DNA of 32,450 nucleotides from contig QOPV01000017.1 in assembly GCA_003331265.1 (NCBI GenBank), positions 1 to 32,450 on the forward strand, read 5' to 3'. The notes below the pieces were generated by a model. The model was not told the DNA's origin. It searched no databases and was given only the letters and a program-made list of their open reading frames with translations. Position numbers and translations under genes: made by a program. This stretch comes from Cryomorphaceae bacterium. GTDB taxonomy: Bacteria > Bacteroidota > Bacteroidia > Flavobacteriales > Flavobacteriaceae. Below are positions 1 through 9,157 of this stretch, in pieces. Every line of letters begins with the position of its first letter. Position 1 is the stretch's first letter.

Positions 1-631
1 TTTAGATTTTAATATTATTGAAAATAGACTTGTTTTGTATGAAAAAGAAAAAGAAATAAATAAAAATAAATTAGAAAAAACTAGATTAACCTATACAACA
101 TACATAGGGTTACTAAGCTTTATAATAATTATAATTATTTTTTTTTATAGATTTAAATTTCAAAAAAATAAAAATTCTAGACTTGAACTTGAAAAAAATG
201 AAGTCTCACTCAAACTAGAATCGAAAAATAGAGAGTTGGTAAGTAAAGCCAATTTCATTCTTCAAAGAAATGAATATTTAAAAAATATAATATCAAAACT
301 GAACAAAAGTGAAGTAAATGAACAATCATTTAGAAGAGTAAAAAAAGAAGTTTCTGAACTTATAAACTCTGAAAAATCCTACGAAGAATTTGATAAAATA
401 TTCACTAATGTTTATCCAAAATTTTATAAAATTTTAAATGAAAAGCATAACCTATCTCAGACATATTTAAGGTTGGCGGCGTACATTAAAATGAATCAAA
501 GTAATAATGAAATTGCTAAAATAAGTGGTATCTCTCTACGAACCGTTGAAACTCAAAGATATAGATTATTAAAGAAATTGGAGATTGATCAAAATCTAGA
601 TTTAAACACTTACATACAAAACATTATTTGA
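1..631 (+). CDS. Membrane-anchored LuxR-type HTH regulator, C-terminal part (5' end outside window)
   Basis: The reading frame is open from the first bases of the window, so the gene begins upstream; a TTG at 35 is not a credible start. The visible part has a hydrophobic membrane segment (around TYIGLLSFIIIIIIFFYRF), then a Lys/Glu-rich stretch likely to be coiled coil. It ends in a helix-turn-helix of the LuxR/GerE type (NEIAKISGISLRTVETQRYRLLKKL). In Bacteroidota this layout usually follows N-terminal TPR repeats, giving a one-piece sensor-regulator, but no TPR can be seen here because the start is missing. It lies just upstream of a SusC/SusD pair in the same direction with a 246-nt gap, so it may control that pair; this is inference. 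The regulator class is fairly certain and its target is not. Confidence 0.8.
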   Translation, partial: LDFNIIENRLVLYEKEKEINKNKLEKTRLTYTTYIGLLSFIIIIIIFFYRFKFQKNKNSRLELEKNEVSLKLESKNRELVSKANFILQRNEYLKNIISKLNKSEVNEQSFRRVKKEVSELINSEKSYEEFDKIFTNVYPKFYKILNEKHNLSQTYLRLAAYIKMNQSNNEIAKISGISLRTVETQRYRLLKKLEIDQNLDLNTYIQNII

Positions 632-657
632 CCCATTGGTAGTAGCTATTATTATCA

Positions 658-679
658 ATGTAGTATATATGTAGTATAT
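658..679. repeat. Perfect tandem 11-bp direct repeat upstream of susC
   Basis: ATGTAGTATAT occurs at 658-668 and again at 669-679 with no spacer. The period is about one helical turn, so both copies face the same side of the DNA. It lies between the HTH regulator and the susC promoter candidate, so a protein-binding site is possible. In such AT-rich DNA chance duplication cannot be excluded. Confidence 0.5.
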
Positions 680-805
680 GTCTTTTACAAACAAACATTA
701 TAATTTAATAATAAATTTTCTCATATAAATAATAAAATTTTAATCTAAAAATACTAATTTATTGTGTTTTAAGTGAAATTTATTGTAGTACACATGTTGT
801 ATGTA

Positions 806-841
806 TTTGTGTTAAAAAACTGTTAATAAGCCTTAGTTTTG
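806..841 (+). promoter_or_regulatory. Candidate Bacteroidota promoter for susC/susD
   Basis: TAGTTTTG at 834-841 fits the Bacteroidota -7 consensus TAnnTTTG. A TTTG at 806-809 could be the -33 element, with a 24-nt spacer that is slightly longer than the usual 17-23. Transcription would begin near 848, giving a leader of about 30 nt to the ATG at 878. An imperfect inverted repeat (TACACATGTTGTA, 789-801) lies just upstream and might be an operator. Confidence 0.35.
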
Positions 842-877
842 AGTTTTAAACAAATTAATAACTCTAACACAAAATTT

Positions 878-3800
878 ATGAAAACAAAATTTTTAAGAAT
901 TCTGTCTTCTTTTTTATTGGTATTTGCATTTGGTTTTACAGTGCAGGCCCAATCAATTAGTGGGACAGTAACTGACGACAACGGAGTTCCACTTCCTGGA
1001 GCTACTGTTTTAGTTCAAGGAACTACAAATGGAGTTTCTCAATTAATGCTTCCTCAGGGGATACCCTGGTGTTCAGCTTTGTTGGATACACTACACAATC
1101 AGTTTTAGTGGGATCTTCAACAACGGTAAATGCTCAACTTTCAGCTGATAACGAATTAGATGAAGTTGTTGTTACAGCTCTTGGAGTAAAAAGAAATACC
1201 AAGGCTCTTGGTTATTCTGTAACCCAATTAGAAGGTGGTGCAATTAGCTCTAATCCGTCTACGAATGCTATTAATGCCCTTCAAGGTAAAGTTGCTGGTG
1301 TCATGATCACTGGTGGTGCTATGGGGTCAAAAGGTTCAAGTAGAGTGGTTATTAGAGGTGCTAGTTCTTTAAGCGGTAACAATCAGCCTTTATATGTTGT
1401 TGATGGTATTACTATTAATAACAACAATTTAGGTGCTGCCGGTATGTGGGGTGGAACTGATTTTGGTGATGGTATATCAAGTATCAATCCAGACGATGTC
1501 GAATCTATTTCAGTGCTTAAAGGTGGTGCTGCTGCTGCACTTTATGGGTCTAGAGCTTCCAATGGGGTAATTATTATTACTACTAAAAGCGGTTTAGGTA
1601 GTGAAGGAATTGGAATTGAGATTAATAGCACGTCTCAGTTTGACATGCTAAATAACAGTCTTTGGGACGCACAAACAATTTACGGATCAGGTAATTTAGG
1701 TGAAGCTCCTACTAGTGCTGCTTCGGCAATAGACAACCTATACACCTCATGGGGTGCAAGAATGGAAGGTCAAAATGTAATGCAGTTTGATGGCATTAGT
1801 AGACCTTATTCCTACACGGGAAGTAATCAAGATAGATTCTACAGAACAGGAACTACTTTTGCAAACACCGTTTCTTTATCTACATCAAGTGAAAAAGGAA
1901 ATACTAGATTTTCATTTACTAATATGGATAATGATGATATTTCACCAGAATCTACTTTGGACAGAAACTCAATGAGTGTAAATACTAGTCAAAAATTAGG
2001 AGATAAAATAACCTTAGACGCTAGTCTTAAATATATATTAGAGGATCAATCAGGAAATCCGAATGTTTCTGATGGTCCAGGAAACGCTAACTGGATAACA
2101 AAGCAATATGCTCCCTCTGTTGATGTTATGTGGGGTCTTGGTCCAAACGGAAATGGAACACAAGCAGATGGATTAAATGAATACGTATTTAGTGAAGGTG
2201 TGTTTTTAACAAACCCTTTCTTTGCTCAAAATATGAACGTTAAAGACTTAGATAAAGAACGTTTTATTGGAGCAATGAACATAAGATGGGACCTTGCTGA
2301 TGCTTTGTATGTTAGAGGACGAGTTGGTGTCGACAGATTCGATGCACATAGAACTACCTCAGAAGCTTATGGGATAAGGTACAAACCTTTAGGTGGTATT
2401 ACTGAATATAAATTAGCTACTCAATCTATTGATGCTGATTTATTTTTAGGAACTGATAATTTATCCTTAGCTGATGATGTAACTTTAACTGCTTTTGCTG
2501 GAATAAGTTCTTATAAAAATAAAAATGAATCAGTTAGTATTACTGGAAATGATTTTATTGTTCCTGGATTAGTTTCATATGCTAATACTAAAAATAAAAG
2601 TGCTAGTTATGGTTTTTCAGAAAAACAAATAAACTCAGCTTATGGTTCTGCTGAACTTGGATTTATGGATTATGCGTTTTTATCGGTAACGGCAAGAAAT
2701 GACTGGTTTTCAACTTTATCTTTAAAAGATAAAAAAGCACCAAATAACGACTTATATACTTCTGCTTCTTTATCTTTAGTTTTGTCAGATGCCTTGGACC
2801 TAGGATCAAATGTAGATTTCCTTAAGTTCAGAGCTGGTTATTCTCAAGTAGCAGGTGGTGCTGATGATCCTTACAGATTAAATTTATCTTACTCAATCCT
2901 AGGAAACCCACATTTAGGGAATCCAATGGGGCAGATTAATGGGAGTCAAATTCCAAACTCTGAAATTACTCCTTTTGAAAAAAACGAGACAGAATTTGGT
3001 GTTGATTTAAGAATGTTTGATAATAAACTTTCTGTTGATGCTACATATTATGACAACGAAACATCTGGAGATATTGTTGGTGTTTCTGCTTCAAATACTT
3101 CTGGATACAGTAGTGCTCTAGCAAACCTTGGGAAAGTTAGCAATAAAGGTATTGAGCTTTTATTAAAAGTTAAACCAATTGTTACTGATGATTTTGCAAT
3201 GGAACTTTCATTAAACTACACAAATAATGACAGTAAAGTTGTAGCTACAAATGATACCGATGGTATGGTTTCATTAGATGAACCAAGAGGTGTAAATGGA
3301 AACAGAAACATGAGAGTAATGCACATAGTTGGTGAAAGATACGGTGCATTATATGGAACTTCTTTCAAAAGAGATGCCAATGGAGCTATCGTTCACGAAA
3401 ACAGTGCTGGTTATCCTCAACCCGTAATTGATAATAACAGAAAAATCTTAGGTTTTGGTGTTGCCCCAACACAAATTGGTATTGGAGCATCATTTAGATA
3501 TAAAGACTGGAACGCTAGTTTACTCTTAGAAGGTAAAAACGGTGGTCAAATAATGTCTGGTAGTAATGCGGAAATGTTAGGAAGAGGACTGCATAAAATG
3601 ACAGTGCCTGCTGGGGGAAGACATGCTGGTTGGGTTCCTAGTGGAGTTATGGAGGATGGTTCTGCTGTCTCAACATCTTTAAATGTCAGTCAGCAGCAAA
3701 ATTACTGGAATAAATATAACGACGCTGCAGAAGCGGGTATTTATGACGCAGATTACATGAGACTAAGAAATGTAAGTATTGGATATAATATACCATCAAG

Positions 3801-3990
3801 TTCACTTGAGGGAACTGCTATTCAATCTGCTACAATATCAATTATTGGAAAGAATTTATTCTTCTTATCAAACAGTGTGGATAATATTGACCCTGAATCT
3901 GCTTATAACAGTAATAACTCACAAGGTCTTGAGTACTGGGGAATGCCAGTTCCAAGAACTGTTGGTGTAAACGTAAACCTTAAATTTTAA
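878..3990 (+). pseudogene. SusC/RagA-type TonB-dependent receptor, frameshifted
   Basis: This encodes an outer-membrane TonB-dependent transporter of the SusC type, which imports oligomers delivered by its SusD partner. The ATG at 878 begins a clear signal peptide (cleavage near VQAQS), followed by a carboxypeptidase-like regulatory domain (SGTVTDDNGVPLPGATV). At about 1039 the frame breaks: after GVS the family normally reads TDFDGNF/Y before a T/S-I-N-A-S-S-G-D stretch, but here only two bases remain before INASSGD. About 22 nt (7 codons plus 1) appear deleted. The first frame stops at 1108. The second frame continues intact to 3990 with FSFVGY, the SusC signature DEVVVTALG, the plug (VVIRGASSL, YVVDGI) and a full barrel ending VNVNLKF. 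A GTG at 1069 opens that frame but would lack the signal peptide. As written the gene is broken; an assembly error is the main alternative. susD follows after 11 nt. Confidence 0.88.
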
Positions 3991-4001
3991 ATAAATTAAA
4001 T

Positions 4002-5510
4002 ATGAAAAAGATATTAATAACATGCCTAACTTTAGGCTTCTTCTTCGCTTCTTGCGACTTTGATAAGGGGTTTGAAGAAATGAACGTAAACCCAAATTCT
4101 GCATCACAGGTTGGGGTTGCAACTAAAATCACAAAGCTTCAAGTAGATATTTCTGGATCTAGATATGAGAACTGGAGAAATAGTTTTATTTATAATTCAA
4201 CTATTGTTCAACATCATGCAGAAAACAACTGGTGGGCTGGTGATACTTACACTAGAAACGACGATTGGTCGTTTGCTCAGTGGAATCAAGCTTACAACAA
4301 CATGGTAAAGGGTGCTCAGGATATTATTATGCAACTTGAAACTGACGGTGATACTGGAACTCACATGGGTATGGCTAGAATTATGAGAGTATTTGTATTC
4401 CATAGAATAACTGATTTATATGGTGATTGTCCTTATTCTGAAGCGGGTAAAGGTTACAGCGATGGAATATTAACTCCCAAGTATGATTCTCAACAAGACA
4501 TTTACATGGATATGCTTAAAGAACTAGAAGAAGCTGTTGCTCAAATAAGTGGAGACGGAGCTTTAGGTAGTGCTGACGTTATTTTTGGCGGAAGTGCTGC
4601 TCACTGGAAAGCATTTGGGAATTCTATGATGTTAAGATTAGCTATGAGATTAACCCAAGTAGACGCTGCAACTGCTCAAGCTTGGGCGGTTAAAGCTATC
4701 AATGGAGGAACAATGACTTCAAATGCTCATATTGCATCTGTAAAGCATGGTGATGGAAGTACTGGAAATAGAAATGGGCATGGAGAGGTTTTCCTAGCTG
4801 ATCAAGGTTCTAGAATAAGTACTTCTTTCATGAGTAGAATGGTAAATGATCCAAGAAAAACACGTTTATTTATGAGACAATCTGATAAGAGTCAAGTTGA
4901 AGCTGATCTTATGGGTATGAAAAACGGTTTAAAAAACGATCCTTATACTTCATTAGATGGTGTGGCAATACCTGCAGCTGGTGATACTGGAGTGTATGCA
5001 ATGGCTGCTACTGAATTACAATCTTTGACTGCTCCTATGGTACTACAAACGTATGCTGAAGTAGAGTTTTTAAAGGCCGAAGCGGCAATTAGAGGATGGA
5101 TTTCAACTAGTGATAAAGACCACTATGAAGCTGGTGTTACTGCAGGTATGAAAATGCTTGAGGGAATTTATGGCACTACACCAATCTCAGATGCTGAGGT
5201 TTCAACTTACTTAGCTGGTGATGGAGCTTATAAAGCTAGTGGATCTGTTGCTGAAAGATGGGAACAAGTTATGGATCAATATTGGATAGCAACATATTTT
5301 AATGAATATGAAGCTTATTCAAATTGGAGAAGATCTGGTTTTCCTACACTAACCGCCACAAGACACCCAAACAGTTATACCAACGGCCAGTTTATGGTTC
5401 GAATGATTTACCCAACTAGTGAGTCAGGAAATAATGCAGCAAACTATGCAGCTGCAGTAGCAAATCAAGGTGCTGACAGTTATACAACTCCGCTTTGGTG
5501 GGATAAATAA
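4002..5510 (+). CDS. SusD/RagB-family nutrient-binding outer-membrane lipoprotein
   Basis: This is the surface lipoprotein that caps the SusC barrel and binds substrate. It has a lipoprotein signal with the lipidated cysteine in FFASC (Cys18), then the phrase EEMNVNPNSA that is typical of the SusD-like_2 subgroup. The helical, TPR-like body includes FHRITDLYGDCPYSEA and a segment around TPKYDSQQDIYMDMLKELE. Length (502 aa) is normal and the frame is intact. It starts 11 nt after susC, so the two form one operon ended by the terminator at 5583. No glycoside hydrolase, sulfatase or peptidase is encoded beside the pair, so the substrate cannot be deduced. SusD is intact although susC is broken, which suggests a recent lesion in susC or an assembly fault. 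Confidence 0.93.
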   Translation: MKKILITCLTLGFFFASCDFDKGFEEMNVNPNSASQVGVATKITKLQVDISGSRYENWRNSFIYNSTIVQHHAENNWWAGDTYTRNDDWSFAQWNQAYNNMVKGAQDIIMQLETDGDTGTHMGMARIMRVFVFHRITDLYGDCPYSEAGKGYSDGILTPKYDSQQDIYMDMLKELEEAVAQISGDGALGSADVIFGGSAAHWKAFGNSMMLRLAMRLTQVDAATAQAWAVKAINGGTMTSNAHIASVKHGDGSTGNRNGHGEVFLADQGSRISTSFMSRMVNDPRKTRLFMRQSDKSQVEADLMGMKNGLKNDPYTSLDGVAIPAAGDTGVYAMAATELQSLTAPMVLQTYAEVEFLKAEAAIRGWISTSDKDHYEAGVTAGMKMLEGIYGTTPISDAEVSTYLAGDGAYKASGSVAERWEQVMDQYWIATYFNEYEAYSNWRRSGFPTLTATRHPNSYTNGQFMVRMIYPTSESGNNAANYAAAVANQGADSYTTPLWWDK

Positions 5511-5582
5511 AATTACTTGGAAGATAAAAATTGACAGTTATTTTTTTTGTTTAAATCGCTTAAATCTAATTTCAATTTTTGC

Positions 5583-5618
5583 AGAGACTTGCTTTTAAAA
5601 GCAAGTCTCTTTTTTTTT
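5583..5618 (+). terminator. Rho-independent terminator after susD
   Basis: A perfect 14+14 nt self-complementary stem (AGAGACTTGCTTTT at 5583-5596 paired with AAAAGCAAGTCTCT at 5597-5610) is followed by eight more T residues. The innermost A/T pairs would form the loop. The T-run is only on the plus-strand side, so it should act on transcripts from susC/susD. Confidence 0.9.
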
Positions 5619-5641
5619 AAATTATAATCCTACAAAAACTA

Positions 5642-6352
5642 ATGAAAATATTTAAAGTTATATTTCTACTAAGTTCATTTATTGTTTTTGGACAAGAAAA
5701 CCTTGCAATAGATCGCCTATACCCGACACAGGAATTGGTGATAAAACAACACGATGATTGGGGTGCAGGAAATTATAAAAAAGTAATTGAAGAATTTAAA
5801 AGCAATCCTCTAAATTATGATGATATTGTCTTTTTAGGAAATAGTATAACTGCAGGGGGAAAAGATTGGAGTAAAAGATTAAATTATCCCAATATTAGAA
5901 ATAGAGGAATTGGTGGAGATGTTACAAATGGTGTGTTAGCACGAACAGATGAAATAACTTACTTCAAACCTAAAGCTGTGTTCTTATTAATCGGAATAAA
6001 TGACTTATGGAATAATAATGATACTTACAGTTCTTCTGAATATATAGCTAATAATATTAAAAAAATTGCCCAAATTATTAATGTGCAAACACCAAAAACT
6101 AAGATTTATATCCAAACCGTTTTACCAACAGATAAAGAGAAACACAAGAATAACATATTAAAAATAAACGAAATAATAAAAGCCAATGAAAAAGAAAATC
6201 CATATCAAATCATTGATTTATATTCAATCTTTGTAAACGAAAATGGACTAATAAAAAGTGGGCTTTCAACAGATGGAATCCACCTTAACGAAAAGGGTTA
6301 CGATACTTGGGTGGAATTTATAAAACCTATAGTTTACTCATTAAATTTGTAA
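5642..6352 (+). CDS. Secreted SGNH/GDSL-family esterase or lipase
   Basis: The protein starts with a signal peptide ending near VFGQ and so acts in the periplasm or outside. All four SGNH blocks are present: the nucleophile Ser68 in FLGNSIT, the oxyanion Gly91 in RGIGGD, Asn120 in LIGIND, and the Asp211/His214 pair in STDGIHL. The fold resembles platelet-activating-factor acetylhydrolase and sialate O-acetylesterase-like enzymes, so removal of acetyl groups from glycans or lipids is plausible. It follows the susCD terminator by only 23 nt but is probably a separate transcript. A role in processing the susCD substrate is possible, as esterases often accompany such loci, but that is inference. 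Confidence 0.88.
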   Translation: MKIFKVIFLLSSFIVFGQENLAIDRLYPTQELVIKQHDDWGAGNYKKVIEEFKSNPLNYDDIVFLGNSITAGGKDWSKRLNYPNIRNRGIGGDVTNGVLARTDEITYFKPKAVFLLIGINDLWNNNDTYSSSEYIANNIKKIAQIINVQTPKTKIYIQTVLPTDKEKHKNNILKINEIIKANEKENPYQIIDLYSIFVNENGLIKSGLSTDGIHLNEKGYDTWVEFIKPIVYSLNL

Positions 6353-6569
6353 AACGTTTCTAATAGTTCAGTAATTATTTTATTTATTAAAAATTGTTCG
6401 GCAGTATGGTTAATTAAAAGTTAATGGAATATCCCGAGACATGACAATAGTAGGATTCGTTTTTAATATTATTTTAATTTTTTAAGAATGATGTTTTGAT
6501 GACTTAAAATAAGTGAGCTGGGGTATGGTTTTTCAAAAAGCAAATCATTATATTGTTTAAAAATAAATT

Positions 6570-6770
6570 ATGAAAAAAATTATGGAATTTTGGGGGGTTT
6601 ATTACCCAATAATATTAGCATTTCTTTCATTCCTATATTCCGTTTCCCTTTGGTTTTCTGGAAATCAGTTAGAAGGAATATTTGTAGGAATATGGGTGCC
6701 CTCTATATTATCGGCTTCGGTAGCTTTAAGACAAAGAAGAAGCGATTATCGTAGCCAAAAAAGAAAATAA
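6570..6770 (+). CDS. Small two-helix membrane protein, function unknown
   Basis: This 66-residue protein has two hydrophobic segments (around YYPIILAFLSFLYSVSLWF and GIFVGIWVPSILSASVAL) joined by a short polar turn, and a basic tail rich in Arg and Lys. By the positive-inside rule both ends should be cytoplasmic. It is not recognised as a named family. Its stop codon overlaps the start of the next small membrane-protein gene (TAATG), so the two are probably translated together and may form one complex. It follows a 217-nt AT-rich gap in which no clear promoter was found. Confidence 0.65.
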   Translation: MKKIMEFWGVYYPIILAFLSFLYSVSLWFSGNQLEGIFVGIWVPSILSASVALRQRRSDYRSQKRK

Positions 6771-6943
6771 TGGAAAACATAGGGATGTTCATTATGGGTT
6801 CTGTTGTTTGCGGGTTATATCTTACTGGCTATTTATATATGATAAAGTACGCTAACGACTCACATGATGAAGACATGAAAATTGACATTGAAAAGGCACG
6901 ACGTAACATGTCTTCAAAGGACAATAAAGAAAAAAAAGAGTAA
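6770..6943 (+). CDS. Small one-helix membrane protein, partner of the preceding gene
   Basis: An ATG at 6770 shares its first base with the TAA of the upstream gene, and the frame runs 57 codons to TAA at 6941-6943. The product has a hydrophobic N-terminal helix (MFIMGSVVCGLYLTGYLYMI) and a strongly charged tail with Asp/Glu then Lys/Arg (DEDMKIDIEKARRN). The 1-nt overlap argues for translational coupling and a joint role. The family is not recognised. A small accessory subunit of a membrane complex or transporter would fit, but nothing adjacent identifies it. Confidence 0.6.
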   Translation: MENIGMFIMGSVVCGLYLTGYLYMIKYANDSHDEDMKIDIEKARRNMSSKDNKEKKE

Positions 6944-7021
6944 TAAATCAATAGTTACTATTAAACGACATCTAAGTCCAAATTGTCAAATAGTTCATAT
7001 AATTTGTCCTTGTTAATTTGT

Positions 7022-7029
7022 TATATTTG
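7022..7029 (+). promoter_or_regulatory. TAnnTTTG box before the beta-barrel gene
   Basis: TATATTTG matches the Bacteroidota -7 consensus exactly. A TTTG at 7003-7006 lies 15 nt upstream, a little close for a -33 element. The box ends 9 nt before the ATG at 7039, so the leader would be only a few bases. It supports that ATG over the in-frame TTG at 7018. Confidence 0.35.
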
Positions 7030-7038
7030 ATGACCATT

Positions 7039-7650
7039 ATGAAAAAATTATTTCTAATAATTCTCATTATTCCACTAATTTCTTTAACACAAGAAATTCA
7101 ACAAGTAGAAGTAATAAAATCAGAAAAACAGATTGAAAAATTGACAGAATTAGTTGGAGAAAATGAAATAAAAATTGATTTTTTAGATTTTTTATTATTT
7201 CCTGCATTGACAGTTGCCTATGAGAAAACCAGTAATTCTTACTCTGGTTTTGGGTCTACACTATTTTTAAATCTCGGAGGTGGAGACTCTGTTGGAAGTG
7301 ATTATTCCGATAAATTTATCTTAACCCCATACTATAGATTCTATTTTTTAGAATCAGAAGATTTTGGAGGTTATGGAATATTTGCTGAAGTTTTTACAAA
7401 ATTTGTTTCTGGAAAATATGAAAGCGAAAATGGTCTAGGTTTTAATAATGATTTGATTAATACAGAAAGTTATTTTGACATCGCACCTGGTCTTGCAGTA
7501 GGAAGAAAGTGGATTAATAGAAAAGGATTTACTTTAGAGCTTCTGTTTGGAGTTGGAAGAAATTTATTGTTCGATTCTGAGGATGATAATTATAGCACTA
7601 GAACAAGGGGGACTATCAGGGCTGGAGTTTCTGTTGGTAAAAGGTTTTAG
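7039..7650 (+). CDS. Outer-membrane beta-barrel protein (DUF3575-like)
   Basis: The ATG at 7039 starts a signal peptide (MKKLFLIILIIPLISLTQ), and a TTG farther upstream would only add non-signal residues. A short Glu/Lys-rich linker is followed by alternating amphipathic strands (FGSTLFLNLGGGDS, FILTPYYRFYFLE, GIFAEVFTKFVSG, SYFDIAPGLAVGRKW, FTLELLFGVGRNL) and a final strand ending VGKRF with a terminal Phe. This pattern fits a small 8-10-stranded outer-membrane barrel similar to DUF3575 proteins. The mature size of about 185 residues agrees. Its role is unknown; such proteins are structural or pore-like. It is convergent with the next gene with an 18-nt gap. Confidence 0.7.
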   Translation: MKKLFLIILIIPLISLTQEIQQVEVIKSEKQIEKLTELVGENEIKIDFLDFLLFPALTVAYEKTSNSYSGFGSTLFLNLGGGDSVGSDYSDKFILTPYYRFYFLESEDFGGYGIFAEVFTKFVSGKYESENGLGFNNDLINTESYFDIAPGLAVGRKWINRKGFTLELLFGVGRNLLFDSEDDNYSTRTRGTIRAGVSVGKRF

Positions 7651-7668
7651 CAAAAACTATTTCCGAAA

Positions 7669-8940
7669 TCATTTATCTAGTTTATCTAATTTCTTTTTGA
7701 TTTTTTTAATTGCATTTTGAATTGAATTTTCCGGTTCTATTATATTTTTTTCTCCCCAAAAATTTAAATCCTGAAATCCAGTGTTTGAATCAGCTAAAAT
7801 GATTGATTTATTCATTAGCTCTTTTCTTTTAGGATATTCTAAAGTTGTATTTTCAATCCAATCAGTTATTGCCATTTCACTTGAGAGAGAGTAACTGGTA
7901 TTAAAAATTTTCTTAGTCCAGTTTATTTTAAAATCAAGAGATAAATTACTGTAACTATAGTGCCATTTACCACCTCTTTCGGCATAGTCGACCCTATAAA
8001 CTGCTTTAGTAGGCCAAACATTGGCATCCTTTGGTTTTTTTTCAACAAATAATTTAGAAGCTATTTCTTTGTTAGATAAGTTCAAAGAATAGGTGGCGCT
8101 GAGTAAAATTTTATTTTTCCCGTCGATATAAAGTTCTCCAAAAAAATATGGTTCATCAATATTTTCCTTTTGTTTAAACCTTATTACATAGACAGGCCTG
8201 TTGTTTATTTTTGAAGTTCTATGAACAGAAAAAGAATAGTTTGAAATAAATGCCGTGGGAATAAAATAATTTGGGTATTTAATAATATCTTGATAGAGCG
8301 TGTTAAAAGGTCCCCCCGATAGTTTGAGCGCAACGGTATCTAACCTTGAGTAATCTGTATCTTTTCTAATTTTTAGAATTTTGATGCCATCTCTTTTAGT
8401 GTATAATTTGTATGAAGACTTATAAATATTAATAACCGCTTCTGAAAGAGAGACGTTTCTTCTTTTTCTTTTTATAGTTTCTCTGTAAAAAGCTGTCATT
8501 ATTGTATGATCTTCCAAATAATTATTTCCCGCATTTAACAAGGTTTCACGTACTAATCCTTCTACATCTTTTGGGATACTCATTACCATTTCAGAAAGAG
8601 GGGTAACAAACACGTCTAAAGAAATTGTATTTGTTGTGTTTTCAAATGACTTTAAGTCAATTATTTTTGTTTTAAATCCTATAAATGAAATTTTTATCTT
8701 GAATGAGCTATGAGATTTAGGAATTTTTATTTTAAAATCCCCTTTACTATTACTAATAGTGCTAATGTTTGACTCCAAGAGGTTTAAGTTGGCAAAAATT
8801 AAAGGCTCTTTGTTTTCTGCGTTAATTATTTTCCCAGAGAATTCAATATAATTACCCCGATCTTCACTAGACTGTGCATAGTTAAAGTAGCTCCCTAAAA
8901 TAAATATGATAAAAAAATGTAAAATTAGTTTGAGTCTCAT
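7669..8940 (-). CDS. Exported protein with CarboxypepD_reg-like domain
   Basis: It has a signal peptide (hydrophobic core ILHFFIIFILGSYF, cleavage near YAQ). A beta-sandwich regulatory domain follows at about residues 30-110 (FSGKIINAENKEPLIFANL, SNSKGDFKIKIP, ISFIGFKT), the same domain found at the N-terminus of SusC proteins. The remaining 300 residues contain aromatic-rich beta segments (AFYRETIKR, VIRFKQKENIDEPYFFGELYID, WPTKAVYRVDY) and a C-terminus with FWGEKNIIEPE. Such proteins are common in flavobacteria and are probably envelope or periplasmic, but no function is established. It lies alone on the minus strand, divergent from the small membrane gene at 9028. Confidence 0.75.
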   Translation of the reverse strand: MRLKLILHFFIIFILGSYFNYAQSSEDRGNYIEFSGKIINAENKEPLIFANLNLLESNISTISNSKGDFKIKIPKSHSSFKIKISFIGFKTKIIDLKSFENTTNTISLDVFVTPLSEMVMSIPKDVEGLVRETLLNAGNNYLEDHTIMTAFYRETIKRKRRNVSLSEAVINIYKSSYKLYTKRDGIKILKIRKDTDYSRLDTVALKLSGGPFNTLYQDIIKYPNYFIPTAFISNYSFSVHRTSKINNRPVYVIRFKQKENIDEPYFFGELYIDGKNKILLSATYSLNLSNKEIASKLFVEKKPKDANVWPTKAVYRVDYAERGGKWHYSYSNLSLDFKINWTKKIFNTSYSLSSEMAITDWIENTTLEYPKRKELMNKSIILADSNTGFQDLNFWGEKNIIEPENSIQNAIKKIKKKLDKLDK

Positions 8941-9027
8941 TACTAGATAAATATAACCATCTACTATTTCATTTACAAAGTCTCATTTAAACCATTTTTA
9001 TTTAACTTTATTTAAATTTTAAAAATT

Positions 9028-9156
9028 ATGGAAAAGAAAATAGAAAAGAAAAAAAATAATTTTTTGATATCTAATAATGTTTATGGTGTAATAACATTTA
9101 GCATAGTACTTTTAGTTATTACAGCTGTTATGGTAGCATACTACACATATTTTTAG
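9028..9156 (+). CDS. Small single-pass membrane protein (42 aa)
   Basis: The ATG at 9028 opens a 43-codon frame ending in TAG one base before the ATG of the SerK-like gene. The product has a Lys-rich cytoplasmic N-terminus (MEKKIEKKKNNF) and one hydrophobic helix (GVITFSIVLLVITAVMVAYY) that reaches almost to the C-terminus. The tight spacing indicates co-transcription with the next two genes. Neither homologues nor function are recognised; the clean topology and position support a real gene. Confidence 0.55.
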   Translation: MEKKIEKKKNNFLISNNVYGVITFSIVLLVITAVMVAYYTYF

Positions 9157-9157
9157 A

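Noticed and set aside
658-679. Start of a CRISPR array
   Set aside because: Only two adjacent 11-bp copies without spacers.
839-877. Upstream TTG as the start of susC
   Set aside because: It would begin inside the promoter-like TAGTTTTG box and precede the signal peptide with a non-signal stretch; ATG 878 is the natural start.
1069-3990. Open frame from GTG 1069 as an independent TonB-dependent receptor gene
   Set aside because: It lacks the signal peptide and the first part of the regulatory domain, which lie in the other frame directly upstream; the two parts are one broken gene.
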